10,771 nt of DNA, from the NCBI GenBank assembly GCA_038202925.1, contig JBBREM010000085.1:1-10771 (forward strand), read 5' to 3'. The stretch comes from JAEVZK01 sp038202925 (GTDB lineage Bacteria > Armatimonadota > Fimbriimonadia > Fimbriimonadales > Fimbriimonadaceae). Under the pieces are notes generated by a model. That model was given only the letters and a program-made list of their open reading frames with translations. It was not told where the DNA came from and ran no database searches. Below are positions 1 through 6,305 of the stretch, one piece after another (positions within the stretch are counted from its first letter, which is position 1; each line of letters opens with the position of its first letter). Position numbers and translations under genes: made by a program.

Positions 1-1415
1 TCGCGCATGAAGCGGGCCTCGGTCACCGGGACGTTGTCGTCCTGGTCGCCGTGGAGGATGTAGATGTCCTCGTTCAGTGCGTTCGGCAGCATCGCGAGGG
101 TGTCGCTCGACGCCATCGAGCGCAGCAACATCTGCTCGACCGGGGTCGGGTTCTGCGGCTTCCAGCCGCCCGCGTATGACCAGAACGAGACCCACCCGGC
201 CGAGGGGCCGATGGCCGCGAATTCGTTGGGATAGGTGAGCCCGATCTGCCACGTTCCGTGCCCGCCCATCGAGTGGCCGGTGAGGATCACACGGGCGGGA
301 TCGTGAGGGAAATCGCGCTTGGCGAGCTCCCAGACCTCCATCGCATCCATCCTCCCCCAATCCTCCCAATCGAAGCCGTAGGGACGGCGGTTGGTGGGGC
401 AGACGATGGTGCACCAGTCCTTCGGCTTATACGCCTGCGCCTGGTTCAGCGCCTCGACGGATGCGCCGTGGACGCTCATGATGAGCGCGTTGCCGCTGGA
501 TGGCTTGAGAGCGGGAACGACGGCGTAATACTGGACGCTGCCGTCGATCTTGCTGATGAAGGTGCGCTTGTAGTGCTCGGTGAGCTTGCGTTGGCGGATG
601 GGGATGGTTTGGGTGTCGAGAACGGCGGCTCGGCTCAGGAGGGTGAGGGAAACCGAGGTCGAGCCTTGCGCCAGGTCCTTTGGCATGAAGCTGAATTTGA
701 TCTTGCGCACAGTGTAGGGCTGGATGACGATCTCATCGGCTTGCGGGGCCTCATTGTTGGCGCGGCTGCCGTAGAGCATCTCCTGATCAATCTGCCCGGG
801 GGCGGCATTGACCAGGATTCTTACCCTCGCGGGCTGCGCCGTGGAGTTGACCACTGGAACTGCGCCGAGCAAGGCACCTTTGTCGGACGGCAGTACGTCG
901 GGCATGGTCGGGTCGGCGGGGTTGATCGCCACCGGCTTCGATGGTTCCACGAGCTTCGCCTGCAGCCGCCCCCGCCCGCAGGAAAAGAGGAACTCGTTCC
1001 GGCCCTTCTTCATGAGAAAGGGGAGCTGAAGCCAGCCGTAGCTGTACGGATCGCCGCATCGCAGCTCGCCGTTCACGTAGACGAGGCTGTCTCCAGCGGC
1101 TTGAAGGAGCATCGGCCGTTCCGTGGGCGAAGCAACCGCGATGTAAACGTAGCCACCGCCGAGTTCGGGACCCTCGAAAACGCCGTCCTTGTTGGCGGCG
1201 ATCGCCTTCCAAGCCTGCACGCCGGTTGCGGTTGCAATCGTCGCGCCGACGGAGGGTGCCTTCCACGTGCCCTGCACGATCTCGTTCTGCACGTAATCGC
1301 GCGGCACGGGATTACGCCCGCCTTGAACGACGCCGTCGATCGCGAGACTGGTTAGAAGCGGCGTCTCGCCGGGGGTCTGGCGGGCGGCGATTGCAAGGGC
1401 AAGCGCATAAAGCAT
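1..1415 (-). CDS. Secreted prolyl-oligopeptidase-type alpha/beta hydrolase (esterase/peptidase), 3' end missing
   Basis: Reading the minus strand from the ATG at 1415-1413 gives 471 uninterrupted codons to the left edge; the gene continues outside. In-frame TAA and TAG codons lie just upstream (within 1422-1430), so this start is firm. The N-terminus (MLYALALAIAARQ) is a short hydrophobic segment that could be a signal peptide. Residues about 80-155 resemble a beta-sandwich, carbohydrate-binding-like module (VYVNGELR near 112-119). The catalytic alpha/beta-hydrolase domain starts near 280: an oxyanion-type HGAS at 316-319, the nucleophile elbow GHSMGG at 380-385 with Ser382, and HGDQDDNVP at 455-463, which matches the family HGxxDxxVP motif and makes Asp459 the likely acid. 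The catalytic His must lie beyond the window. The family includes feruloyl and acetyl esterases and peptidases; the substrate cannot be told. It lies 66 nt downstream of the S53 peptidase gene on the same strand, with a strong hairpin between them. Only a weak Shine-Dalgarno (AAGTGAG) precedes the start. Confidence 0.88.
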   Translation of the reverse strand, partial: MLYALALAIAARQTPGETPLLTSLAIDGVVQGGRNPVPRDYVQNEIVQGTWKAPSVGATIATATGVQAWKAIAANKDGVFEGPELGGGYVYIAVASPTERPMLLQAAGDSLVYVNGELRCGDPYSYGWLQLPFLMKKGRNEFLFSCGRGRLQAKLVEPSKPVAINPADPTMPDVLPSDKGALLGAVPVVNSTAQPARVRILVNAAPGQIDQEMLYGSRANNEAPQADEIVIQPYTVRKIKFSFMPKDLAQGSTSVSLTLLSRAAVLDTQTIPIRQRKLTEHYKRTFISKIDGSVQYYAVVPALKPSSGNALIMSVHGASVEALNQAQAYKPKDWCTIVCPTNRRPYGFDWEDWGRMDAMEVWELAKRDFPHDPARVILTGHSMGGHGTWQIGLTYPNEFAAIGPSAGWVSFWSYAGGWKPQNPTPVEQMLLRSMASSDTLAMLPNALNEDIYILHGDQDDNVPVTEARFMR

Positions 1416-1431
1416 GCGCTCACTTTACTAG

Positions 1432-1470
1432 CCAAGCGAATGCCTTCTCGCTGCGAAGGCATTCGCTTGG
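1432..1470 (-). terminator. Perfect 16-bp hairpin between the S53 peptidase and the hydrolase gene
   Basis: CCAAGCGAATGCCTTC (1432-1447) is exactly complementary to 1455-1470, with a 7-nt loop at 1448-1454. It begins 11 nt after the peptidase stop codon and ends 16 nt before the ATG of the next gene. No T-tract follows on either strand, so it is not a textbook intrinsic terminator. It could reduce read-through, stabilise the upstream mRNA 3' end, or be an RNase III-type processing site. Confidence 0.6.
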
Positions 1471-1481
1471 TCTCGGATCGG

Positions 1482-2732
1482 CTACAGGGAGCCGGTTCCG
1501 TTCGGAGAGCCGTTTCCTGTCGGCAGGTCGTAGCCGACGCGGCCGGAGAATGCGCCGGCGCTGCCGCTGGTGATGTCGTGGAAGCTCCCGGCATGGGTGT
1601 AGATGTAGCTTTGCTCCGCCGCCGAGGAGGCCGAGCGGCTGCCCGAAGTATTGAAGATGCCGGCGCAAACTGGACAAGCCACGCTCGTTCCGCCAAAGAT
1701 CAGCCATCCGGAAACGCCGCCGGACGGAGTGCTGTCGTACACAAGCACGCCCGTCGCGGGATCGGCAACGGCGCCGATATCCGCGCTGCCTCGCTGGGCC
1801 CCCACGACACCGGAAACCACATCCTGGAATGTGGGTCTGGAATAGAAGGCGCTGAGTCCGCAGCCCGCGCCGTTCCACACGGTTTCTCCGCCATACGCGC
1901 CGCCGCTCACCGTAAGCCGAGTTCCGCCCACGCCCACGACGTTCTTGGAACATGCGGGGAAGCTTATCGCACCGCCCGTATCGCCCGAGGAGGCAAAGTA
2001 CACGCGCCCGCTCGTGAAGTTCGAATCGTAGGTGGTTTCGCCGGAAAACTCTCCGCCGCCCCAGCTCATCGAGACACACGTCACTCCGGCAAGGGTATTT
2101 GCCTTGGCTACGGCCTGAAACATATCCGTGTAGGAAGAGGATCGAGCCTCGACAAGATAGATTTTCGCGTTCGGTGCCATCGAATGCGTCCATTCGATGT
2201 CGAGAGCCGACTCCTGCGCCCAACTCGCGTTGTTCGAGGGCTTCCTACCGCTTGCGTAAACGATTTGAAAAACCTGGTTGGAACTCGACGTTACGCTAGT
2301 CGACGTTTCCTTGGGCAGGCCGTAGGTCGTCGAGAAGACGTTGAAGTCGTTGAGGGCGCTTACGTAGTGGTAAGCGATGACCACGGCGATTGCTCCTGAC
2401 CCGCCATTGGCAGGCACGCCGTAGGCGGCGCGGATGTCGCTCGGCGTGTAGCCCGACGCGAACAGGCCCCGCGAGGGTCCGTGGGACATGGAATACAGCG
2501 GATTGATTCCGTCGTCGGGGATTGAAGGTGGACCGACATAGATCAGATGATTCGTATGAACCTGGGGCTCAAAGACGACTCGTCCGTTGATCGCGGTCCG
2601 GAGCCAGGGCTGGTTGGGACGCGTTGATTCAGGAACGATGATGTTCGGATCGTGGAATGGGTCTACCTGTCCTGCATAGGCGGAGCAGGCAATTGAGGCA
2701 AAACCGATAAGGGCTAATGGCCAAGGCTTCAT
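1482..2732 (-). CDS. Secreted S53 (sedolisin/kumamolisin) family serine-carboxyl peptidase with short N-terminal region
   Basis: This 416-residue protein has a Sec-type signal peptide (M1-A20, probable cleavage AYA|G). The S53 domain starts near YTPSDIRAAYGVP (95-107). The catalytic set is visible: Glu174 and Asp178 in ESALDIEW, Asp251 in SSGDTG (oxyanion aspartate) and Ser350 in GGTSVACP. The C-terminal calcium site is present as HDITSG (385-390, Asp386) and GYDLPTGNGSP (400-410, Asp402). Known sedolisins are endopeptidases active at acid pH and are made with a propeptide of roughly 180-200 residues. Here only about 75 residues separate the signal peptide from the catalytic domain, so the classical pro-kumamolisin domain appears to be missing. 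The start is supported by GGAGGT at 2742-2747, 9 nt upstream, and by a promoter further upstream. Secretion and the intact catalytic residues suggest a functional extracellular or periplasmic protease. Family assignment is secure; specificity is unknown. Confidence 0.93.
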   Translation of the reverse strand: MKPWPLALIGFASIACSAYAGQVDPFHDPNIIVPESTRPNQPWLRTAINGRVVFEPQVHTNHLIYVGPPSIPDDGINPLYSMSHGPSRGLFASGYTPSDIRAAYGVPANGGSGAIAVVIAYHYVSALNDFNVFSTTYGLPKETSTSVTSSSNQVFQIVYASGRKPSNNASWAQESALDIEWTHSMAPNAKIYLVEARSSSYTDMFQAVAKANTLAGVTCVSMSWGGGEFSGETTYDSNFTSGRVYFASSGDTGGAISFPACSKNVVGVGGTRLTVSGGAYGGETVWNGAGCGLSAFYSRPTFQDVVSGVVGAQRGSADIGAVADPATGVLVYDSTPSGGVSGWLIFGGTSVACPVCAGIFNTSGSRSASSAAEQSYIYTHAGSFHDITSGSAGAFSGRVGYDLPTGNGSPNGTGSL

Positions 2733-2741
2733 GAAAAATAA

Positions 2742-2747
2742 ACCTCC
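2742..2747 (-). promoter_or_regulatory. Ribosome binding site of the S53 peptidase gene
   Basis: On the minus strand GGAGGT lies 9 nt before the ATG at 2732. It immediately follows the 3' arm of the 5' UTR hairpin, so it should be unpaired and accessible. Confidence 0.75.
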
Positions 2748-2767
2748 ATTGCCGCGAACACGGCAAT
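2748..2767 (-). other. 5' UTR stem-loop at the predicted transcript start
   Basis: ATTGCCG (2748-2754) and CGGCAAT (2761-2767) form a perfect 7-bp stem with a 6-nt loop. From the -10 box the transcript should start near 2767, so the stem would lie at the very 5' end of the peptidase mRNA and directly before its Shine-Dalgarno. Terminal 5' hairpins of this type are known to protect mRNAs from 5'-dependent decay; that role here is inferred. Confidence 0.5.
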
Positions 2768-2773
2768 AGGGAC

Positions 2774-2816
2774 ACTATACGAGTTTCATGCCCTTTCGCC
2801 AAGCATATTTTTTGTT
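2774..2816 (-). promoter_or_regulatory. Sigma70-type promoter with A-rich upstream element for the S53 peptidase gene
   Basis: On the minus strand the -35 box TTGGCG (2802-2797) and the -10 box TATAGT (2779-2774) are exactly 17 bp apart. An A-rich stretch, AACAAAAAATATGC (2816-2803), sits directly upstream of the -35 box like an UP element. In a GC-rich window this AT-rich patch stands out. It allows the peptidase, and perhaps the hydrolase after it, to be transcribed independently of the lgt-kinase pair. Confidence 0.6.
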
Positions 2817-2832
2817 GGGAAGCCAGGGACCG

Positions 2833-3810
2833 CTAGGGATTCTTTAGGGCAGCGAGCTGTTGCAAGTCTTCTACGCTCGGCGTGGCCACGCCGACGTGGC
2901 GGACGACCGCCGCCGCCGCATGAGCGGCGAGGCTGAGTGTCGCCTTGAAATCCGCATTCGCCGCGCAGCCAAGGGCGACGGTGGCGACAATGGTATCGCC
3001 CGCGCCGGCAGTGTCGTAGACCTCCACCCGCGGCGCGGGGACGATGATGCAGTCATCGCCTGCGGCGACGAGGCCGGATTCGCCGAGGGTCACTAACATC
3101 CGGTGGACGCCAAGCTGATCGCGCAGCTCCCGCGCGACGGCGGGCGCGTCTTCATCGGAAATGCCCTGCCACCGCTTGAGCGCCTCGCCGGCTTCGCTTC
3201 GATTCAGGCTGACCACGGTCGCCCCGGCGTATTGGCCAAGACTGCGCGGCTTTGGATTGACAACAACGGGCACACCTTTCTTCTTCGCGTGCCGGATGAC
3301 TTGACCCGCGACTTCGGCAGTTAGGGCGCCCTTGAGGTAGTCGCTCATCACTACGACCTCGTGCTGGCTTATCAACGCGATCGCGCGTTCGATCAGTTCG
3401 GCCTCAGCCTTCGGGCTTAGCGACGACTCATCCTCATGGTCGATCCGCAGGACCTGATGGGCGTGGTCTGCGAGCACGCGCGTTTTGCGAGTCGTCGGCC
3501 TCGACGCGTCGTGGACGAGCGAAGTGTGGTCGATGTGCTGCTCGGCGAGAGCCTTCTTCAGCGTTTCAGCGCCGGCGTCCTCGCCGACGATGCCGAGGAT
3601 GGTGGCATAGCCCCCGAGGGCGATGACGTTCTTGGCGACGTTGGCGGCGCCGCCGGGCATCGACCAGGTCTTGTGCTGGCGGATCACCATCACCGGGGCC
3701 TCCGGGCTGATGCGGGTGGCGCGGCCCTCGATGTATTCGTCGAGCATCAGATCGCCGATGATCAGCGCCTTCTTGCTGCGGATGGCGTCGATTACGGCGG
3801 CTAGGCTCAC
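2833..3810 (-). CDS. rfaE1: D-glycero-beta-D-manno-heptose-7-phosphate kinase (stand-alone RfaE domain I, PfkB family)
   Basis: This 325-residue ribokinase-fold sugar kinase should phosphorylate D-glycero-D-manno-heptose 7-phosphate at C1 using ATP, a step toward ADP- or GDP-activated heptose for LPS core or other surface glycans. RfaE-type signatures are clear: RISPEAPV (33-40), the PfkB substrate motif GGAANVAKNVIALGG (53-67), KTRVLADHAHQVLRID (109-124), and the ATP/catalytic motif DTAGAGDT (266-273) with catalytic Asp272. E. coli HldE adds a C-terminal nucleotidyltransferase domain; this protein ends after the kinase, so that activity must come from a separate gene not seen here. Where this family usually has DPKG, it reads NPKP (185-188), an unusual substitution. 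The reading frame stays open up to 4164, but that part is antisense-frame noise inside lgt. The GTG at 3810 overlaps the lgt stop as GTGA and gives the expected family N-terminus, so it is the chosen start. Confidence 0.9.
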   Translation of the reverse strand: MSLAAVIDAIRSKKALIIGDLMLDEYIEGRATRISPEAPVMVIRQHKTWSMPGGAANVAKNVIALGGYATILGIVGEDAGAETLKKALAEQHIDHTSLVHDASRPTTRKTRVLADHAHQVLRIDHEDESSLSPKAEAELIERAIALISQHEVVVMSDYLKGALTAEVAGQVIRHAKKKGVPVVVNPKPRSLGQYAGATVVSLNRSEAGEALKRWQGISDEDAPAVARELRDQLGVHRMLVTLGESGLVAAGDDCIIVPAPRVEVYDTAGAGDTIVATVALGCAANADFKATLSLAAHAAAAVVRHVGVATPSVEDLQQLAALKNP

Positions 3811-4601
3811 GCGGGCAGCGGCTCCTTGAGCGCCGGCTTGCGCGCGCAAACGAAGAACAGCACCGCCCCGAGCACGACGATGCCCGCGGAGGCGACTTGG
3901 GCCTGAGTTATAGGGGTGCCGGAGATGTAGGTCGAGGATGCGATGCCCGCCCGCACCTGCGCCTCCGTGCCACCGCGCCAGAACTCGTAGATGAAGCGCG
4001 TCAGGCCGTGCAGAGCGAGGCCGATCGCGAAGATCTGTCCGAGCTGGGCCCAGTTTCGTCGCTCGAGCAAGAGGACAATGCCGATCGCGGCGAGATTCAT
4101 CAGCGAGTCGTACACCTGGGCCGGGTGGCTGAGCACGTGAGCCGCCCCCGCATGGATGCCCCATGGGAGATCAGCCGGGCAGGCACCGCCGAAGCAGCAG
4201 CCATTCAGCAAGCACCCGAATCTTCCGATCGCATGGCCAAGCAGGAGCGGAACGATGAAAACATCGAGGACGGCTCGGAGCCGGACCTTCTTCCGGGCGC
4301 ACCAGAACAGGATTACGATGAAGCCGCCGATGAGCGCGCCGAAGCTCGTGAGGCCAGCGAATTTCAGGCTGAAATACTCATGCCAGTCCTTCGGCGGCTC
4401 TTGCAGGAGGAAGAGCAGCCGAGCGCCCAGGACGCCGCTGATGAGGATCCAAAAGCTGAGATCAGAGAGGCTGTTCGGCTCGATGCCATAGCGCGGGGCG
4501 CGCCGGCGGGCTACGTAGAGGGCGGCGAGGAACGCGATGATGAGGATCACGCCAAAGCTGTGAACCTCGAACGAGCCAATTTTGAAGAGGACGGGGAGCA
4601 T
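3807..4601 (-). CDS. lgt: Prolipoprotein diacylglyceryl transferase (Lgt)
   Basis: This 264-residue integral inner-membrane enzyme transfers diacylglycerol from phosphatidylglycerol to the lipobox cysteine of prolipoproteins, the first step of lipoprotein maturation. The N-terminus (MLPVLFKIGSFEVHSFGVIL) is typical of the family. Several hydrophobic segments are visible: about 15-31, 49-66, 86-101, 112-124, 166-180, 187-200 and 238-252. The Lgt signature region is GHAIGRFGCLLNGCCFGGA (122-140) with Arg127, followed by PWGIHAG. This Cys-rich version differs from the E. coli GRxGNFxNxE form but occurs in other phyla. At the position of E. coli His103 there is Phe88 (TSFGALIGG). The downstream rfaE1-like kinase overlaps the stop codon by 4 nt, so the two envelope genes are probably cotranscribed and translationally coupled. 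No strong Shine-Dalgarno precedes the ATG at 4601. Confidence 0.94.
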   Translation of the reverse strand: MLPVLFKIGSFEVHSFGVILIIAFLAALYVARRRAPRYGIEPNSLSDLSFWILISGVLGARLLFLLQEPPKDWHEYFSLKFAGLTSFGALIGGFIVILFWCARKKVRLRAVLDVFIVPLLLGHAIGRFGCLLNGCCFGGACPADLPWGIHAGAAHVLSHPAQVYDSLMNLAAIGIVLLLERRNWAQLGQIFAIGLALHGLTRFIYEFWRGGTEAQVRAGIASSTYISGTPITQAQVASAGIVVLGAVLFFVCARKPALKEPLPA

Positions 4602-4681
4602 CGCGGCGCGGGGATTCTACCTTTCGGTTCAAACGGCTACGGGGGTGGCGACGTTCCTGATTGGGCCGATTCGCGTTGATC

Positions 4682-4796
4682 TGCATTTCAACACGGAGGA
4701 ACGGAGGAGCGGAGCAAACTTGCACTTCAACGCAGTTGAGCGGAGTCGCAGAGAACTTAAAACCCCTCCGTTCCTCCGCTCCTCAGTGTTGAAATC
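4682..4796. repeat. Intergenic structured repeat: two direct units and one inverted unit with 30-bp arms
   Basis: Unit A (4682-4721) begins TGCATTTCAACAC and continues with an 8-bp periodicity (CGGAGGAA, CGGAGGAG, CGGAGCAA) ending in ACTT. Unit B (4721-4758) is a diverged direct copy beginning TGCACTTCAACGC and also ending AACTT. Unit C (about 4763-4795) is an inverted copy. Arms 4685-4714 and 4766-4795 pair at 27 of 30 positions, and one of the three mismatches is a G-U pair. Unit B lies in the 51-nt loop. The element fills most of the divergent region between lgt and thrC. It resembles the CGGAGG-rich intergenic repeats seen in many environmental bacterial genomes. The rest of 4602-4821 shows no gene and no convincing promoter. 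Confidence 0.7.
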
Positions 4797-4821
4797 ACCC
4801 GCCGAGGTAGCGTGAGGCCGC

Positions 4822-5937
4822 ATGATCACCCACCTCTCGTGCTGGCTTTGCGGCAAGGAGTATGTGTTTGGCAAGCCCTTGACGACGTGCGAGTGCGGCC
4901 GTCCGCTGCAGGTGCACTACAAGCTTGAGTTCGACCGCGATGCGCTCAAGGATCGCGAGGCGAATATGTGGCGGTATCGCGAGGTGCTGCCGCCGTGCGA
5001 GCCGATCTCGCTCGGCGAGGGTTGGACGCCGCTCTTTCATGCGCCGAGGCTGGGCGAGCGCTGGTACATCAAGGATGAGGGGCTGAATCCGACGGCTTCG
5101 TTCAAAGCGCGCGGCATGTCGTCGGCGGTTTCGATGGCCCGACACTTCGGCTTCGAGGCCGTGGCCGCCCCGAGCGCGGGCAATGCGGCCGGGGCGATGT
5201 GCGCGTATGCGGCCAAGGCTGGGATGAAGGCCTACGCCTACATGCCCCGCGATACTCCGAAGGTGTTCATTGAGGAGTGCCGGTTTTACGGGGCGCAGGT
5301 TGAGCTGATCGATGGGCTGATCAACGTCTGCGGCGCTGAAGTGAAGAAGCGGGTTGAGGCATCCGGCGGCACGATCTTCCCGCTCAACACGCTGAAAGAG
5401 CCCTACCGGGTGGAGGGGAAGAAGACGATGGGCTACGAGATCGCCGAGCAGATGGAGTGGCGGCTGCCGGATGTGATCGTGTATCCGACTGGCGGCGGGA
5501 CCGGCCTGGTGGGCATGTGGAAGGCGTTCGGCGAGATGGAGCGGATGGGCTGGATCGGGCCGGACCGCCCCCGCATGGTGAGCGTGCAGGCCGCAGGCTG
5601 CGCCCCTATCGCGACGGCTTTTGAGAACGGCGAGAGGTTTGCCCCGCTGTATCCGGACGCTCATACGGCGGCTTCGGGTCTGCGCGTGCCGGAAGCCGTG
5701 GGCGACTTCATCATGCTCGACCTGATCCGCGCCTCGGGCGGAACGGCCTTGACGGTTACCGACGAGGAGATGGTCGCCGCTCAGCACGAGATAGCAAGCA
5801 CGACGGGGATCTTCCCCGCACCGGAAGGTGGCGCTTCGCTCGCGGGGGCGCAGAAACTGCGAGAACGGGGATTCATCTCGCCGTCGGATGTCCTGGTGCT
5901 GTTCAACACTGGCTCCGGGCTGAAGTACATCCAGTAG
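4822..5937 (+). CDS. thrC: Threonine synthase (PLP-dependent, with N-terminal Cys4 motif)
   Basis: This 371-residue fold-type II PLP enzyme should convert O-phospho-L-homoserine and water to L-threonine and phosphate in the cytoplasm, the last step of threonine synthesis. The PLP lysine is Lys95 in NPTASFKARG (89-98). The phosphate-binding glycine loop is TGGGTG (223-228), and the C-terminal FNTGSGLKY (361-369) matches the family's TGxGLK end. A small zinc-ribbon-like motif, CWLCG...CECG with Cys7, Cys10, Cys23 and Cys25, precedes the catalytic domain, as in many short threonine synthases; metal binding is inferred. A GAGG sits 4 nt before the ATG, so initiation looks modest. The gene is divergent from lgt, with the structured repeat between them, and is followed by a toxin-antitoxin pair. 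Other fold-type II lyases such as cysteate synthase are related and cannot be fully excluded, but the motifs favour ThrC. Confidence 0.92.
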   Translation: MITHLSCWLCGKEYVFGKPLTTCECGRPLQVHYKLEFDRDALKDREANMWRYREVLPPCEPISLGEGWTPLFHAPRLGERWYIKDEGLNPTASFKARGMSSAVSMARHFGFEAVAAPSAGNAAGAMCAYAAKAGMKAYAYMPRDTPKVFIEECRFYGAQVELIDGLINVCGAEVKKRVEASGGTIFPLNTLKEPYRVEGKKTMGYEIAEQMEWRLPDVIVYPTGGGTGLVGMWKAFGEMERMGWIGPDRPRMVSVQAAGCAPIATAFENGERFAPLYPDAHTAASGLRVPEAVGDFIMLDLIRASGGTALTVTDEEMVAAQHEIASTTGIFPAPEGGASLAGAQKLRERGFISPSDVLVLFNTGSGLKYIQ

Positions 5938-5969
5938 GTTTTTGAGTACAGGTTCAGCTTCTAGGCGTC

Positions 5970-5975
5970 TATAAT
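5970..5975 (+). promoter_or_regulatory. Promoter -10 box of the toxin-antitoxin operon
   Basis: A perfect TATAAT lies 33 nt after the thrC stop. No good -35 hexamer is found at 16-18 bp; TTGAGT at 5942 is 22 bp away. Two ATATGTGG direct repeats (5977-5984 and 5994-6001, 17 bp apart) lie just downstream and could be operator half-sites for antitoxin autoregulation. The transcript should start near 5982. Confidence 0.5.
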
Positions 5976-5982
5976 GATATGT

Positions 5983-6010
5983 GGCAACTTCCCATATGTG
6001 GGGAGGTGCC
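5983..6010 (+). other. 5' UTR hairpin of the toxin-antitoxin mRNA
   Basis: GGCA (5983-5986) pairs with TGCC (6007-6010), A5987 is bulged, and CTTCCC (5988-5993) pairs with GGGAGG (6001-6006) with one G-U pair. The loop is 7 nt. The stem covers the stronger GGGAGG, leaving GGGGAT at 6015-6020 as the accessible ribosome binding site for the antitoxin. A regulatory role is inferred. Confidence 0.4.
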
Positions 6011-6024
6011 ACTTGGGGATTCTT

Positions 6025-6300
6025 ATGCGGATGGCACACAAGATTGTGAGGCAGCCGGATAGCGCGGGCCGCATTATCATCGGCCGGCAATATAGGGACA
6101 AGCAGTTTGTGATCGAGCCGCTTCCGAATGGCGACATCTTGCTCTCCCCAGTCGTCGTTCGGCACGAGCGCGAAGCCTGGTTATACGAAAATCCAGGAGC
6201 GATGGCCTCGGTTCAGCGCGGCCTAGAGCAATCCGCTCGCGGCGAGGGGAAGAGCCTCGGCAGCTTCGCCGAGTGCGTTGATGGCGACGACGAGGAATAA
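6025..6300 (+). CDS. Type II antitoxin, AbrB-like N-terminus
   Basis: This is a 91-residue protein from the ATG at 6025. The N-terminal half (DSAGRIIIGRQYRDKQFVIE) resembles an AbrB/MazE-like swapped-hairpin DNA-binding domain. The second half (EAWLYENPGAMASVQRGLEQSA) looks like the toxin-binding helix of RelB/Phd-type antitoxins and ends in an acidic tail (DGDDEE). It would neutralise the toxin encoded 5 nt downstream and repress its own promoter. An upstream in-frame ATG at 5974 is rejected because it lies inside the TATAAT -10 box. The ATG at 6025 has GGGGAT 4 nt upstream (4 nt from the end of the box); a third ATG at 6031 would give 89 residues. The pairing is clear from size, order and the partner; the exact family name is less sure. 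Confidence 0.75.
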   Translation: MRMAHKIVRQPDSAGRIIIGRQYRDKQFVIEPLPNGDILLSPVVVRHEREAWLYENPGAMASVQRGLEQSARGEGKSLGSFAECVDGDDEE

Positions 6301-6305
6301 CTTCT

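Noticed and set aside
258..1355. Long plus-strand open frame of 365 codons
   Set aside because: It is antisense to the hydrolase gene, whose minus-strand frame has clear catalytic motifs. The translation is rich in His, Gly and Arg and has no recognisable domain.
1440..2399. Long plus-strand open frame of 319 codons
   Set aside because: It is antisense to the S53 peptidase gene, which carries all family motifs. High GC creates such shadow frames.
3811..4164. N-terminal extension of the heptose kinase frame
   Set aside because: It lies entirely inside lgt in another frame, is Arg/Gly/Pro-rich, and the GTG at 3810 gives the family's normal N-terminus.
4614..4619. TAGAAT as a -10 box for lgt on the minus strand
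   Set aside because: It is 13 nt from the ATG and has no acceptable -35 hexamer at 16-18 bp.
4682..4796. CRISPR-like array
   Set aside because: There are only three diverged units, one inverted, with no constant spacers and no cas genes in the window.
4582..4815. Possible threonine leader peptide upstream of thrC (plus-strand frame with scattered Thr and Ile codons)
   Set aside because: It is 77 codons long, overlaps the start of lgt and runs through the repeat. There is no dense run of Thr/Ile codons and no terminator/antiterminator pair next to it.
5974..6024. Earlier in-frame ATG for the antitoxin
   Set aside because: The ATG overlaps the TATAAT box, so it would not be on the transcript from that promoter. 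The 17 extra residues do not look like the family.
4795..6165. Minus-strand open frame of 456 codons
   Set aside because: It covers threonine synthase and the antitoxin on the opposite strand and has low-complexity His/Arg/Ala composition.
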